A model generated the notes under the pieces. The model was not told the origin of the DNA and made no database searches. It saw only the letters and a program-made list of their open reading frames with translations. Both the position numbers and the translations under genes were made by a program. From Nocardia sp. NBC_00403 (GTDB taxonomy: Bacteria > Actinomycetota > Actinomycetes > Mycobacteriales > Mycobacteriaceae): DNA of 64,000 bases. Positions 45,491 to 54,010 of the stretch are shown piece by piece. Numbering within the stretch: the first letter of the stretch is position 1; the number at the start of each line of letters is the position of its first letter. The stretch is from the NCBI RefSeq assembly GCF_036046055.1, contig NZ_CP107939.1, forward strand, positions 248,001-312,000, read 5' to 3'.

Positions 45491-46741
45491 ATGGCAGACA
45501 CACGAGAATTCGACCTCACGCTATTCGGCGCAACAGGTTTCGTCGGCAAGCTCACCGCGGAGTACCTGGCAGGCGCCGCGCCCGAGTCGGCGCGCATCGC
45601 GCTGGCCGGGCGATCGCTGGACAAGCTGACGAAGGTGCGCGACGAACTCGGCCCTGCCGCCGCGGGCTGGGAACTGGTCGTGGCCGATTCCACCGATCAA
45701 GCCGCGCTCGATGCGCTGGCCGCGCGGACCACCGTCGTGGTCACCACCGTCGGCCCGTACCTGCGCTACGGCCTGCCACTGGTGGCCGCCTGCGCGAAGG
45801 CAGGTACTCACTATGCCGACCTCACCGGCGAGCCGCTGTTCATCAGGGATGCGATCGACCAGTTCCACGACCAGGCCGCAACCACCGGCGCGAAGATCGT
45901 GAATTCCTGCGGCTACGACTCGATTCCGTCGGACATCAGCGTGTACCAGCTCTACAAGCGTTCGGTCGCCGACAACACCGGCGAACTGGAGGAGACCACG
46001 CTCGTCGCCTGGCTCAAGGGCGGCGCGAGCGGCGGCACCATCGACTCCGGCCGCGCGATGATGGAAGCCATCGCCGAAGACCCGTCCAAGGGTCGAGTGC
46101 TGTCGCACCCGTACTCGCTGAGCCCCGACAAGTCGATGGATCCCGATGTGGGCCGCCAGTCCGATCAGGCCCTGCAGCGGGCAAGCAGCATCGACCCGAG
46201 CCTGGACGGGTGGGTCGCGACCTTCATCATGGGCTCGCACAACACCAAGATCGTCCGCCGTACCAACGGCCTGCTCGGCTGGGTGTACGGCAAGAACTTC
46301 CGCTACCGCGAGGTGATGAGCGCAGGTAAATCTCCGGTCGCTCCGCTGGTTGCGGCGGGCATGGCGGGCGGCATCGTGGCCACCATGGCGGCGGGCGCGG
46401 TGCTGTCGCGAGTCGCGATGGGCCGCAAGCTGCTGGACCGGGTGCTGCCGAAGCCCGGCACCGGGCCGAGTGAAAAGGCCCGCACCAGTGGCTGGTTCAC
46501 CATGAAGACCTTCGCGCGTACCTCCTCGGGAGCCAAGTACGTCGCGACCTTCGCAGGCAGCGGCGACCCGGGCTACCAGGCGACCGCGGTGATGCTCGGC
46601 GAAGCAGGCCTGTGCCTGGCCTTCGACGGCGACAAGCAGCCCGAACTGGCAGGCATCCTCACCCCCGCGGCGGCCATGGGTGACGCACTGACCGACCGGC
46701 TGCGCGCGGCGGGAATCACCATCGAGGTCGACCGAACCTGA
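45491..46741 (+). CDS. Saccharopine dehydrogenase-like / trans-acting enoyl reductase family protein
   Basis: A 416-aa protein with FGATGFVGKLTAEYL at residue 12, LAGRS and VGPYLRYGLPLVAACAKAGT, matching the mycobacterial Rv2449c/Rv2953 group. Rv2953 is a trans-acting enoyl reductase for phthiocerol and phenolglycolipid assembly; other members are uncharacterised. A hydrophobic stretch (PLVAAGMAGGIVATMAAGAV, near residue 285) may touch the membrane. No polyketide synthase lies nearby, so the acyl substrate is open. Confidence 0.87.
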   Translation: MADTREFDLTLFGATGFVGKLTAEYLAGAAPESARIALAGRSLDKLTKVRDELGPAAAGWELVVADSTDQAALDALAARTTVVVTTVGPYLRYGLPLVAACAKAGTHYADLTGEPLFIRDAIDQFHDQAATTGAKIVNSCGYDSIPSDISVYQLYKRSVADNTGELEETTLVAWLKGGASGGTIDSGRAMMEAIAEDPSKGRVLSHPYSLSPDKSMDPDVGRQSDQALQRASSIDPSLDGWVATFIMGSHNTKIVRRTNGLLGWVYGKNFRYREVMSAGKSPVAPLVAAGMAGGIVATMAAGAVLSRVAMGRKLLDRVLPKPGTGPSEKARTSGWFTMKTFARTSSGAKYVATFAGSGDPGYQATAVMLGEAGLCLAFDGDKQPELAGILTPAAAMGDALTDRLRAAGITIEVDRT

Positions 46742-46899
46742 GTTCGGTTGCGGCGGGCGGTGATCGAGGCATGGTCACCGCCCGAATCGGCCGCTCCGAC
46801 TGCCCGATGACGAGGAGCGCCCATGGAATTTCCAACTGATCAGCGCGGCCGTCCTCGATCAGACATCGCATCGATAGCGACCGAACCGAGGATGACCCC

Positions 46900-47532
46900 G
46901 TGAACCTCGCCAGACGCACCATGAACGCCCCCGCACTGGCAGCAGTATACGAAAGAGCTTGGCGGCCAACCCTTTTCTACCTGGCCAGCGGCCGTACCAC
47001 CGCCGCCGATCGCCGCGACGCCGTCACCGCCCTGCACCTCGAGGGCTCCAAGAAAGTCCTCGATATCGCCTGCGGCCCAGGTAATTTCACCAAATATCTG
47101 AGCAGCGCACTCGACGGCGACGGCTACGCCATCGGCCTCGACTACTCCACACCGATGCTCGCCCGCGCCGTCACCGACAACGCGGGACCCCGCGTCGGCT
47201 ACCTTCGCGGCGACGCCCGCCGACTCCCCTTCGCCGACGGCATCTTCGACGCCGTCTGCTGCTTCGGCGCCCTCTACCTCATTCCCGACCCGATCGCCGC
47301 CACCCGTGAAATGATCCGCGTCCTGGCACCCGGCGGCCGGATAGCCATCACCGCCAGCCACCGGACCGACAACCCGTTCGGCCACGCCAGCCGCATGGTG
47401 GGCAGCTGGAGTGGCCTACGGGTCTTCGACAACGACATCTTCCCGACGTTGTTCGCCGAGCACGGGCTGGTCGACATCGACCAGCGGATCCATCGCCTAT
47501 TGCAGTATGTGAGCGCAAGTCGCCCGGAGTGA
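46900..47532 (+). CDS. Class I SAM-dependent methyltransferase
   Basis: A 210-aa methyltransferase: motif I VLDIACGPGNFTKYL (about residues 53-67), IGLDYSTPML, GDARRLPFADGIFDAVCCFG and VLAPGGRIAIT. This fits the UbiE/Methyltransf_11 group; the substrate is unknown. The GTG start at 46900 overlaps the stop of a 26-codon upstream ORF (46823-46903) with its own GAGGAG site. Confidence 0.85.
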   Translation: MNLARRTMNAPALAAVYERAWRPTLFYLASGRTTAADRRDAVTALHLEGSKKVLDIACGPGNFTKYLSSALDGDGYAIGLDYSTPMLARAVTDNAGPRVGYLRGDARRLPFADGIFDAVCCFGALYLIPDPIAATREMIRVLAPGGRIAITASHRTDNPFGHASRMVGSWSGLRVFDNDIFPTLFAEHGLVDIDQRIHRLLQYVSASRPE

Positions 47533-47605
47533 GTCGGCTGCTCGCACCGGACGCGGCGGCAGCCTTGCCTCGCGCCACCTGCCTGGAAGATGATGGGCCA
47601 GTCCG

Positions 47606-48051
47606 TTATCCGGACATACTGAAATCACCGCTCTCGCTCATGTTCGCCGGCATCCACTGGCTTTGTGCCAGCGCCTCGAAAACGCAGGTCACCAATAGCT
47701 TGCGGCCACGCTGGCTCACCGTGTACTCGAGGACCGGGTGCGATTCGTGGCTTCGAATGGCATTGCCCCCTGCCGTGCGGTGGGCTCCGACAGCATCCAG
47801 AAAAGCTCGGGTCCGATCAGAATCGATTGCCCACCGCTCTCGTGGAACCATCGGCTGGAATATTCGATCAACAGATCGGTGAACGCTTCCGCGCTATCCG
47901 CCGCTTCGGTGAGCTGATTCAAGGCTGTGGATCGGTCGACGGTACTGAGGATGACCGCCGCCAATCTGCCTCCTATTTCCCGAAACTGATCAATACCCTG
48001 GTCCTGCCAAATGATAAAAGGCATAGCTACTCCATCGAAGAATTCGAGCAT
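47606..48051 (-). pseudogene. Unrecognised gene, apparently frameshifted
   Basis: Two overlapping minus-strand frames look like halves of one gene. The first starts at ATG 48051 (MLEFFDGVAMPFIIWQDQG) and runs to a stop at 47716; the second covers 47851-47606 and ends with YTVSQRGRKLLVTC and a hydrophilic tail. Third-position GC is good in the second frame across the overlap but poor in the first near its end, suggesting a single indel around 47780-47850. Base composition is lower in GC than the neighbours. No family is recognised. An intact 122-codon reading (GTG 48084) is the alternative. Confidence 0.45.
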
Positions 48052-48076
48052 GACTGAAGTATTCGAACTCGTACGA

Positions 48077-48781
48077 TCACGCACGGACTGATGCCGGGAC
48101 CAGGTGACGGCCCTCGGTCGCCTTGATCGAGGTGATCTTAGCCTGCACCGGCTGCTCGGTGATGAACGGCGCGGCGATCAGTTCGGAATTCGTGACGATG
48201 TCGATCGGATCGAGCCGCATCGGCGCTGTATCAGCTTCGCGCTCGGGCCGGGTCGACGCCGGTGCGCTGGATTGCGGCGCCACAGCAAGGAGTTCGGCGC
48301 GTCCGTCCGCGCGTCCATGCTCCCACAGCATCAGCGTCAGATGCACAGCGAAAAGCAAGGCCAGCGGCATGCCCGCGTAGATGGCCACCGACACTGCGCC
48401 ACCGCCGATCTCACGTGCGTACTCGATATTCCCGGCGACCGATACCAGCGTCGACAGCACGAACAGCCCAGTCGCGTACCACCAACCGGCACTCAGTTTG
48501 CGGAACGAGGCAGTGGCAATCATGGAGCCGATCACCAAACCGTCGATCGCGATCGGCACATTGGAGGCTAGATCGGGTAGGACGCGGTTTGTGATGGCTA
48601 GTCCGTGCAAAGCGGCAAAGGACATTTCGAATGCCTTGACCGCAACAACAGCAGTAACAACCAGCGACGCATGCGCCGGACGCGGCCTGAGCCAGCGCCG
48701 CCAGTTCACATTGGACGCACCGGGCATTGACGCGGGTGGTCCGTCGAATTCCTCCGCCATCACAGGTGTGATCGTCGTCAT
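48077..48781 (-). CDS. DUF2637 domain-containing membrane protein
   Basis: A 234-aa protein with about four membrane helices (ASLVVTAVVAVKAFEMSFAA; VPIAIDGLVIGSMIATASF; WWYATGLFVLSTLVSVAG; VAIYAGMPLALLFAVHLTLM) and a polar C-terminus. DUF2637 proteins are common on actinomycete plasmids and integrative elements and are thought to act at the membrane in transfer or regulation. ATG 48781 is used. Confidence 0.82.
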   Translation of the reverse strand: MTTITPVMAEEFDGPPASMPGASNVNWRRWLRPRPAHASLVVTAVVAVKAFEMSFAALHGLAITNRVLPDLASNVPIAIDGLVIGSMIATASFRKLSAGWWYATGLFVLSTLVSVAGNIEYAREIGGGAVSVAIYAGMPLALLFAVHLTLMLWEHGRADGRAELLAVAPQSSAPASTRPEREADTAPMRLDPIDIVTNSELIAAPFITEQPVQAKITSIKATEGRHLVPASVRA

Positions 48782-49019
48782 GGTGGGGAAGCGTAGCGCG
48801 TACACCGCATTACACACCAAAGCCATGGGGGAAAGTCGTCGCCGAGCGCGAACGACGCACCTATGGCGATCCAGCCGAACGACACCGCTTCACATTCTAT
48901 GTCGCAGCGGGTGTCCGGTTTACGAAACAAGATGCGGGATCAGCAGGGAATGGCAGTTTTCACAGCGGGCGTGGTCACCATTTCACTACCGCCGCAAGGA
49001 CATTCGGAGCGGCCGCCGT

Positions 49020-49226
49020 TCAGTCCGGTTCATCCGGCCGGGGCAGCGGCGCGGCACCGAGGTCGACCATGCGGCGCAGCATTTCCGGCGTGAGGGCGAA
49101 TTCGAATTCGCTTCCGCCACTTTCGAATATGAAGGCCAGGTAGTGGTCTCGCTGCAAGGGTGCACGGCGGACGGAGCAGTGCTCCCCCACGACTACCCAG
49201 CTACCGATGGTCAGTTGATCGAACAT
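49020..49226 (-). CDS. Small hypothetical protein (68 aa)
   Basis: ATG 49226 has a GGGAGGG site 4 bp upstream, and third positions are strongly G/C, so it is probably real. The protein starts MFDQLTIGSWVVVG and ends with a Pro/Asp-rich tail; the middle (HYLAFIFESGGSEFEFALTP) predicts beta strands. It lies just downstream of the GntR gene on the same strand and may share its transcript. No homologue is known to me. Confidence 0.65.
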   Translation of the reverse strand: MFDQLTIGSWVVVGEHCSVRRAPLQRDHYLAFIFESGGSEFEFALTPEMLRRMVDLGAAPLPRPDEPD

Positions 49227-49310
49227 CGCACCCTCCCACCCATTGGCCTATGCCACCCCGACAAGTGGACTATGCCAGTTATGCCGACCGGCTGTCAATA
49301 CAGAAACCGG

Positions 49311-50054
49311 TTACGAGCGGGTGGAATACTCCTGCTGGAACTCCCAGCGGTCGGACGGGTAGACCACCTCGTCGAATTGCAGGACGGCGTCATCGGCCTC
49401 GTGTAGCGCCAACCGGTAGACGAGCACCGCGGCCGGACGGGGCAGGTCGAAGTGGCGACGTTCGTCGGCCGTGGCAAGACGCGCGCTCACTCGATCGCGG
49501 GCGTAGGACACGCGATGGTCGGTGACGGACTCGAGGTATCCGACGGTGCCACCCGGCAGCCGCTCGGCGTCGAGCAGCCGCGGTGCGATCTCGGCGAGCG
49601 CGGCCGAAAACCAGGATGTCGCGAGCTCGGCCACACCGGAATCGTTGGACACCAACCGCTTCCGAACGAGCACCGAGCCGTCGACCGCCACCGCGAGGCC
49701 TTCGCGCACCCACACCGGCCCATCGACCATCCCGGCTTCCAACACCGTCACCGACGCGTTCTCGGAGTACGCCGAACCGTATTGCCGTGCCCGATCGCCC
49801 CGCTCCCGCGCTGCCGGCAGCGCACTGCGATCGACCACGTACGTGCCGGATCCGCGCCGCGACTCGACAATCCCCCGCTGCCGCAACTCATTCAACGCCC
49901 GCGCCGCCGTGGGACGCGCGACATGCCAGCTCGCCGCGAGCTCCCGCTCGGACGGCACTTCGGCACCGGGAGCCAGTTCGCCGCGCTCGATCTGATTGCG
50001 GATATACCCCGAGATCTGGAGATATTTCGGGAGTACTTCTTCGATTTCGGGCAC
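49311..50054 (-). CDS. GntR-family transcriptional regulator (UTRA type)
   Basis: A 247-aa HutC-subfamily regulator. The N-terminal winged helix reads YIRNQIERGELAPGAEVPSE, then RELAASWHVARPTAARALNE, and RGSGTYVV ends the wing; the C-terminal part is a UTRA ligand-binding domain. GTG 50054 with GGAGG 16 bp upstream is the likely start. A perfect 12-bp palindrome lies just upstream (50087-50098), a candidate autoregulatory site. Similar proteins repress transfer genes on actinomycete integrative elements. Confidence 0.87.
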   Translation of the reverse strand: MPEIEEVLPKYLQISGYIRNQIERGELAPGAEVPSERELAASWHVARPTAARALNELRQRGIVESRRGSGTYVVDRSALPAARERGDRARQYGSAYSENASVTVLEAGMVDGPVWVREGLAVAVDGSVLVRKRLVSNDSGVAELATSWFSAALAEIAPRLLDAERLPGGTVGYLESVTDHRVSYARDRVSARLATADERRHFDLPRPAAVLVYRLALHEADDAVLQFDEVVYPSDRWEFQQEYSTRS

Positions 50055-50086
50055 CGGACGCCTTCCCTTTCGAAACCTCCCTAGAC

Positions 50087-50098
50087 CACTGGCCAGTG
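50087..50098. promoter_or_regulatory. Palindrome CACTGGCCAGTG, candidate GntR operator
   Basis: A perfect 12-bp palindrome 33 bp upstream of the GntR start codon and next to its ribosome-binding site. Position favours autorepression; the binding protein is inferred. Confidence 0.5.
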
Positions 50099-50198
50099 TA
50101 GCCGGGCAGGCGTGCCACACATCACACTGCGCTGCGCAGCCGACCGCAGGCAAGGAGCTCACCCCGTGACTTACCGCCCGGTAGAGTACGAAACCAGT

Positions 50199-50243
50199 AC
50201 GTGCGGTGGGTGTGGACCGACACGTGCGGTGGGTGTGGACCGA
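50199..50243. repeat. 22-bp direct repeat upstream of the type VII-like operon
   Basis: The unit ACGTGCGGTGGGTGTGGACC+GA occurs at 50199-50220 and 50222-50243, identical and with a period of 23 bp. It ends 19 bp before the ATG of the PE-like gene. Such iterons could bind a regulator or reflect a recent duplication in the leader. Confidence 0.85.
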
Positions 50244-50262
50244 ACAGAAGGGGGCGACCCAG

Positions 50263-50652
50263 ATGGCGGTACCTGATACCGGGCAGCGGATGGCCAGGCA
50301 ACTCTATGCGGCGGCCACCGGTGGCGGCGGCGAGCCGTTCGTGCTCGCCGAAGACGTCGCCGAGAACCTCGCCGCGGCTTGCGACAAACTCGTCGATGAC
50401 CTGCAAAAGGCCACGAGCACAGGATATCTCGTCACCGAGGTCGCCGGCTTCCCGAATCTGCCGACAGGACACGGCCTTACGCGTGGTTTCGACGACAAGG
50501 GCAGGCAATACCTGGACACGGTGACCGCCCTACAGGAAACAGCTCTGCTGTACAAGGCCGCATACCTGGCGGCAGGCAAGAAGTTCGAGGACGCCGACGC
50601 CGCGAACAAGGCGGCCCTCGCACTGGTCACCGAATACCTGGAGCCACGGTGA
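50263..50652 (+). CDS. PE-like small helical protein, candidate type VII secretion substrate
   Basis: A 129-aa protein predicted as a helical hairpin: helix 1 EDVAENLAAACDKLVDDLQK, helix 2 DTVTALQETALLYKAAYLAA followed by GKKFEDADAAN. The end of helix 2 has F-xxx-D (FEDAD) where type VII signals have YxxxD/E. ATG 50263 has a GGGGG-type site 8 bp upstream. It overlaps the PPE-like gene by GTGA and begins a three-gene coupled operon ending with an EspG-like gene, the arrangement of PE-PPE-EspG sets. The family assignment is by architecture and context. Confidence 0.65.
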   Translation: MAVPDTGQRMARQLYAAATGGGGEPFVLAEDVAENLAAACDKLVDDLQKATSTGYLVTEVAGFPNLPTGHGLTRGFDDKGRQYLDTVTALQETALLYKAAYLAAGKKFEDADAANKAALALVTEYLEPR

Positions 50653-51341
50653 CCGCGCCGCGGGATGCGGCAAGAGCAGCCGCCGCCGACATCCGCACCC
50701 GACAGCAACTGCTGACGAACGACGCCGCAACAGCAAGCGCCGGAACAGATCCCGTATTCGCCCCCGAACGAGAGCGGTTCGGTGCCTACACCCATCGCGA
50801 GATCTGGGACCTCGTGCACGAGACCCTGGATCCGGCCGCACTCGGCGAGGTCGCGACCGGATGGGAGTCCAACGCCGTCGCGCTCGCCGAGGCATTCCAG
50901 ATCTTCTCCGACGTCGCCAACCGCGAATTCGCACGCTGGTCCGGCCGATCGGCCGACGCCGCACTGCAGGCCACCCGCGCATTCGTGCAGGTCGGCACCG
51001 AAGCACACGAGGTGTGCCGGACGGTGCAGCGCCTGATGGAGCTGAATTGCGAAGCTGCGCAGACCATTCGGGCTGCCATACCACCGCCGGTGGAGTACCG
51101 TCCGCTGGAGGACCCGGCCGCGGAGGCCGTGCACGGGGGTCAGCGCAGAATGGAATACGACATCGCGGCTGCCACGACCCAGGCCGACGTCCAGGACACG
51201 ATGACCTACGTCTACACCCCGACCATGCCCGCCTCCGGCGACCGTGTCCCCCGCTTCACGCTGCCGCCAGAGGTGCCCGCGGGCTCGACTGAGGGCACCC
51301 CTGCTCGACCCACGTCAGTCGGCGGGGGCGGCGCGCAGTGA
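50649..51341 (+). CDS. PPE/WXG100-like protein, candidate type VII secretion substrate
   Basis: A 230-aa helical protein. A long helical hairpin (residues about 50-145) carries a W-x-G turn in REFARWSGRSADAAL (about residues 97-111), the hallmark of WXG100 and PPE proteins, and a YxxxE in VEYRPLED (about residue 150) follows it. The tail is Pro/Gly-rich with PTMPASGDRVPR. GTG start overlaps the upstream stop, and its own stop overlaps the EspG-like start. It is probably the partner of the PE-like protein and the client of the chaperone. Confidence 0.72.
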   Translation: MTAPRDAARAAAADIRTRQQLLTNDAATASAGTDPVFAPERERFGAYTHREIWDLVHETLDPAALGEVATGWESNAVALAEAFQIFSDVANREFARWSGRSADAALQATRAFVQVGTEAHEVCRTVQRLMELNCEAAQTIRAAIPPPVEYRPLEDPAAEAVHGGQRRMEYDIAAATTQADVQDTMTYVYTPTMPASGDRVPRFTLPPEVPAGSTEGTPARPTSVGGGGAQ

Positions 51342-52066
51342 AATGGATTCTCACTCCGGACGAATTCACCCACGTCTGGGAAAATGAAACGAGCCTGGAC
51401 CGGCGGCCCTACCCCGTCAACATGATGCCCGCGGCCACCACCCGCACCGAAACCGAATACGCCGCACTGCGATTGCCGCAGCGCTTCGCCCGCCAAGCCG
51501 ACCCGGACCTCGCCGCCGCGCTCATGATGTGCGCCCGCACCGACGCGACAACCATCACCGTCTCCGGCGAGCGCACCGTCGCGCCGCGCAACGGCGGTTC
51601 CAGCGACACCGACCCGATCCTCGCCTTCGCCGCTGTGGTGCACAATCACGCAGGCATCCTGGTCGCCACCTCCGACAAGGTGATCGTGCAGATGTGCCAC
51701 GCCCGCACCCTGGGCCAGCGCCTGGTCCAGATCATCGGCCCGGCGCAAGCGGGCAGGCTCGGCCCGATGCGGGAGCCACAGGACGCGGTGTTGAGTCCGG
51801 ATCGCACCGAACCCTTCGTCACCAACGGCCACCGCGGCGCCGCACGTTTCCGCCAAACGCTCCGAAAACCGGTCGATGGCCGCGGCTTCATCACCGTGAC
51901 CGTGGAGCCCGACCATCCCATGTCCCCGCCGACCCGCCACCGCAGCTGGCTCGACTTCACCAGCGACGGCCGCTACCTGCTCGCCTCCTCCAACGACCTG
52001 GTGCTCACCCCGGTCTCCGACGAGGATTTCGCCGACCAGATCCTGCGTCTCGCGCAGATCCGCTGA
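51338..52066 (+). CDS. EspG-family ESX secretion-associated chaperone
   Basis: A 242-aa protein starting KWILTPDEFTHVWENE, the EspG-type N-terminus, with LDRRPYPV shortly after and a beta-rich middle. EspG proteins are cytosolic chaperones that bind the tip of the PPE protein and deliver PE-PPE pairs to the ESX membrane complex. The start GTG overlaps the stop of the PPE-like gene. No EccB-EccE, EccA or MycP gene is in this window, so export would have to use machinery encoded elsewhere. Confidence 0.85.
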   Translation: MKWILTPDEFTHVWENETSLDRRPYPVNMMPAATTRTETEYAALRLPQRFARQADPDLAAALMMCARTDATTITVSGERTVAPRNGGSSDTDPILAFAAVVHNHAGILVATSDKVIVQMCHARTLGQRLVQIIGPAQAGRLGPMREPQDAVLSPDRTEPFVTNGHRGAARFRQTLRKPVDGRGFITVTVEPDHPMSPPTRHRSWLDFTSDGRYLLASSNDLVLTPVSDEDFADQILRLAQIR

Positions 52067-52088
52067 CAGTCGTAGCGACTGCTTGCAG

Positions 52089-52103
52089 GTTGCTCGAAGC
52101 AAC
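52089..52103 (+). terminator. Hairpin after the EspG-like gene
   Basis: GTTGCT pairs with AGCAAC around CGA, 23 bp after the stop. Flanking AGCGACT and AGTCGCT (about 52075 and 52120) extend the pairing. No clear T-tract. Confidence 0.5.
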
Positions 52104-52203
52104 ACCGCAGTGGCTTGCAAGTCGCTGGTATCAATACGTCCCGATCCGACACGAGCTGAGCAGACGACCCGTCGTCGGGAGTTCGCCGTGGTTAGCTGGA
52201 CCG

Positions 52204-53049
52204 ATGGCGAAGCACTGGTCTCTTCCGCCCACCAACGCCCTGCGGGCCGATGGCCTGCGGATCGCTGCTCTGGACACCTCCGGCACGCCCGGGTTCAAGG
52301 GTGACAAGAAGACGGCCGCCGCATTGCAGGCCGAACGCGCCGAAGTCCTGTCGGGCCTGCAGGAAAAGCTGTATGCCAACGGCCGTTCCGGCGACTCCCG
52401 CAATGTCCTGCTGGTTCTGCAGGGCATGGACACCGCGGGCAAGGGCGGCATCGTCCGGCACGTCATCGGCTCGGTGGACCCGCAGGGTGTCGATCACGCC
52501 TCCTTCGGGGTACCGACCGAGGAGGAGAAGCAGCACCATTACCTGTGGCGCATCCGCAAGGCGCTGCCGCGCGGCGGCCAACTCGGCGTGTTCGACCGTT
52601 CGCATTACGAGGACGTGCTCGTGGTGCGGGTGCACAACCTGGTGCCGCCGGAGGTATGGGATCCGCGCTACGACGAGATCAACGCCTTCGAACAGGAGCT
52701 GGTCGACCAGGGCACCACACTGGTGAAGGTAGCCATGTTCGTGTCGCTGGACGAGCAGAAGCAACGGCTCATGGAACGCCTCGAGCGACCGGACAAATAC
52801 TGGAAGTTCAACCCCGCCGATATCGATGAGCGCGCCTACTGGCCCGCCTACCAAGAGGCCTACCAGGTGATGCTGGATCGGACCTCGACCGAGTTCGCAC
52901 CGTGGCACGTGATTCCCGCCGACCGCAAATGGTTCTCCCGCCTCGCGGTCACCGAGCTGCTCATCGATGCACTCGACCAGCTGAAACTGGACTGGCCGAC
53001 CGCCAAATTCGAAGTCGAGGAGCAGAAGCGCCGCCTCGAACAGGCCTGA
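52204..53049 (+). CDS. Polyphosphate kinase 2 family protein
   Basis: A 281-aa PPK2: Walker A GMDTAGKGGIVRHVIG (about residues 79-94), the lid/acceptor segment KQHHYLWRI and Walker B GVFDRSHYEDVLV. PPK2 enzymes phosphorylate nucleotides with polyphosphate as donor; one-domain proteins of this size usually convert NDP to NTP or NMP to NDP. It complements the Ppx/GppA enzyme at 13.3 kb in polyphosphate turnover. Confidence 0.92.
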   Translation: MAKHWSLPPTNALRADGLRIAALDTSGTPGFKGDKKTAAALQAERAEVLSGLQEKLYANGRSGDSRNVLLVLQGMDTAGKGGIVRHVIGSVDPQGVDHASFGVPTEEEKQHHYLWRIRKALPRGGQLGVFDRSHYEDVLVVRVHNLVPPEVWDPRYDEINAFEQELVDQGTTLVKVAMFVSLDEQKQRLMERLERPDKYWKFNPADIDERAYWPAYQEAYQVMLDRTSTEFAPWHVIPADRKWFSRLAVTELLIDALDQLKLDWPTAKFEVEEQKRRLEQA

Positions 53050-53233
53050 CCGCTTCGCCGTAGGCGACTGCCAACATATCGCTCGAAACGGCCCGCCTGC
53101 GGCTAAATTTCGGAATCTCTCAGGTTCACCCAGGATGATGTGGGCCGTGCCAGACCACGCCCGGCAGAGCTTCGGAACTACCATCGTGGCGGCAGGAAAC
53201 CGGCAGGCTAGCGAAAGGCGTGGTGAACGCACG

Positions 53234-54010
53234 GTGAGCAACAACCCTGGTGGCAAGAAGAATCCGTTGGCGGTGGCGGAGCGCGCCGACCGCAACCGCA
53301 AGATCTTCATTCAGGTCGGCGTTGCAGTCGTGCTGATCGGTCTCGTCGCGGCCATCGGCATCGGCATCGCGGTGAAAAACAATCGCAAGAACGCGCCCGG
53401 CGCCACTCCGGCCATCGCGACCTCCGGCCAGAGTTCCGGCGCGGTGCAAGGCTCCATCACCGACAACGGCGCGATCCGCATCGGCAAGCCGGACGCCAAG
53501 GTCACCGTCCGCGTGGTCGCCGACCTGCAGTGCCCGGCGTGCAAGGGCTTCGAGGCTGCCAACTCCAAGGTGCTCGAGGATGCCGTAAACAATGGCACGG
53601 CCGTGGTCGAATACAACGTGATCGCCTTCTTGGACAAGGCATCCACCACCCAGTACTCCTCGCGTGCGGCGAACGCGTCGTACTGCGTCGCGGAGTCCGA
53701 TTCGTCGAAGTACCTGCCCTGGCTGGCCGGCATGTTCGCCCAGCAGCCCGCCGAGGGCGGCACCGGACTGCCCGACGACAAGCTGATCCAGATCGCCAAG
53801 GACGCCGGCTACACCGATCCGGCCGTTGCCCAGTGCATCACCGATCACAAGTACGACAAGTACATCCAGGACAAGACCAAGGACGTGCTCAACAGCGGGA
53901 TCAAGTCCACCCCGTCGGTGTTCGTCAACGGTAAGCAGATCGACTCCAGCCAGGAGATCTTCGGACCGGGCGGACTCGCACCCGCGATAGCCGCCGCCGC
54001 GGGTCAGTGA
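53234..54010 (+). CDS. Membrane-anchored DsbA-like thiol oxidoreductase
   Basis: A 258-aa protein with one N-terminal membrane helix (FIQVGVAVVLIGLVAAIGIG, about residues 28-47) and an extracytoplasmic thioredoxin fold: QCPACKGFE (CxxC near residue 99) and the cis-Pro loop STPSVFVNG. It introduces disulfides into exported proteins. GTG 53234 is used. Its stop overlaps the start of the VKOR gene by GTGA, the partner that re-oxidises it. Confidence 0.92.
   Translation: MSNNPGGKKNPLAVAERADRNRKIFIQVGVAVVLIGLVAAIGIGIAVKNNRKNAPGATPAIATSGQSSGAVQGSITDNGAIRIGKPDAKVTVRVVADLQCPACKGFEAANSKVLEDAVNNGTAVVEYNVIAFLDKASTTQYSSRAANASYCVAESDSSKYLPWLAGMFAQQPAEGGTGLPDDKLIQIAKDAGYTDPAVAQCITDHKYDKYIQDKTKDVLNSGIKSTPSVFVNGKQIDSSQEIFGPGGLAPAIAAAAGQ

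Noticed and set aside
48863..49093. 76-codon plus-strand frame upstream of the 68-aa gene
   Set aside because: No ribosome-binding site, poor codon usage, and its end lies antisense to the better-supported 68-aa gene.
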